Source of the DNA: Nocardioides sp.
GTDB lineage: Bacteria; Actinomycetota; Actinomycetes; Propionibacteriales; Nocardioidaceae
NCBI GenBank assembly: GCA_023252065.1
Contig: JAHEXO010000173.1
Coordinates: 1-5,741 of the forward strand
Reading direction: 5' to 3'
Length of the DNA: 5,741 nucleotides
Below the pieces are notes generated by a model. It worked only from the letters and a program-made list of their open reading frames with translations. It was not told where the DNA came from and made no database searches. Below, one piece after another: positions 5,548-5,741 of the stretch. The stretch's first letter is position 1; every line of letters begins with the position of its first letter. The position numbers and the translations under genes are program-made.

Positions 5548-5579
5548 CGTGGGAATGGATGCTGGGTCGATGCTGCTGA

Positions 5580-5741
5580 TCACACGGTCGCGACGTCGGT
5601 GTTCACCGGCCACACCGTCTTGGCGATGACCACGGCGACGGCTCCGACGACGACTACGACGGCCAGCGAGATCAGGTAGCCGGGGATGTTGTGCACCGCG
5701 AAGATCACGAAGATACCGCCGTGCGGTGCCCGGACACCGAC
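5580..5741 (-). CDS. fruA: C-terminal end of fructose-type PTS permease, EIIC domain (5' end outside window)
   Basis: The last 53 residues of the protein are visible, ending at TGA (forward 5580-5582). The fragment begins with VRAPHGGIFVIFAV, matching the conserved APHGGIF motif near the end of the fructose-family EIIC membrane domain. A final hydrophobic helix follows (roughly residues 22-40, valine-rich) with a short polar tail after Lys41. EIIC forms the membrane channel that imports sugar during phosphorylation. Whether the full protein is EIIBC or EIIABC cannot be seen because it continues past the window edge. Placement directly upstream of ptsH is typical of actinobacterial fructose PTS loci. 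The symbol rests on the EIIC motif and this context; a related mannose-type EIIC is less likely. Confidence 0.88.
   Translation of the reverse strand, partial: VGVRAPHGGIFVIFAVHNIPGYLISLAVVVVVGAVAVVIAKTVWPVNTDVATV

Noticed and set aside
5537..5579. A separate promoter for ptsH in the gap after the fructose permease gene
   Set aside because: The 43-nt gap holds a clear ribosome binding site but no recognisable -35/-10 pair, so read-through from the permease gene is simpler.

Overview
The window is GC-rich throughout, and its coding regions have strongly G/C-biased third codon positions, frequent GTG starts and tight gene packing. With a universal stress protein, a class I photolyase and an HPr gene directly downstream of a fructose PTS permease, this points to a high-GC actinobacterium. 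Nocardioides or another member of the Propionibacteriales is my guess, but the window does not prove it.

Layout, left to right. (1) Positions 1-128 hold the C-terminal end of a + strand protein that finishes in one membrane helix. (2) A convergent − strand gene (143-622) encodes a small multi-pass membrane protein I do not recognise. (3) A + strand gene of uncertain start, ending at 1187, encodes an NPCBM-like beta-sandwich domain but shows no export signal. A perfect 16-bp interrupted palindrome lies between genes 2 and 3. (4) A perfect 10-bp-stem hairpin (1195-1218) separates gene 3 from a convergent − strand universal stress protein gene (1230-1661). (5) A divergent promoter region of about 134 bp, carrying a 7-bp tandem repeat, leads into an apparent three-gene + strand operon: class I DNA photolyase (1796-3154), bifunctional riboflavin kinase/FAD synthetase (3164-4108) and a MalY/PatB-type PLP enzyme (4105-5271). 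(6) Convergent to that operon, the − strand carries the 3' end of a fructose PTS EIIC gene (5580 to the window edge) followed by ptsH for HPr (5279-5536).

How the genes fit together. The photolyase uses FAD as its catalytic cofactor and the next gene makes FAD, so the pair looks like an enzyme with its cofactor supply; the spacing (9 nt, then a GTGA overlap) supports co-transcription. The PLP enzyme is coupled by overlap to ribF but has no obvious functional link to repair. The EIIC end and HPr are the tail of a typical actinobacterial fructose PTS locus, where HPr is the phosphate donor for the transporter.

I see no phage, transposon, CRISPR, defence or toxin-antitoxin system, and no RNA gene. 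No clearly new system is visible. The most interesting points are the photolyase-ribF pairing away from ribF's usual truB-rpsO setting, a Tyr at the outer position of the photolyase Trp triad, the NPCBM-like gene without an export signal, and several compact palindromic or repeated elements at gene borders.
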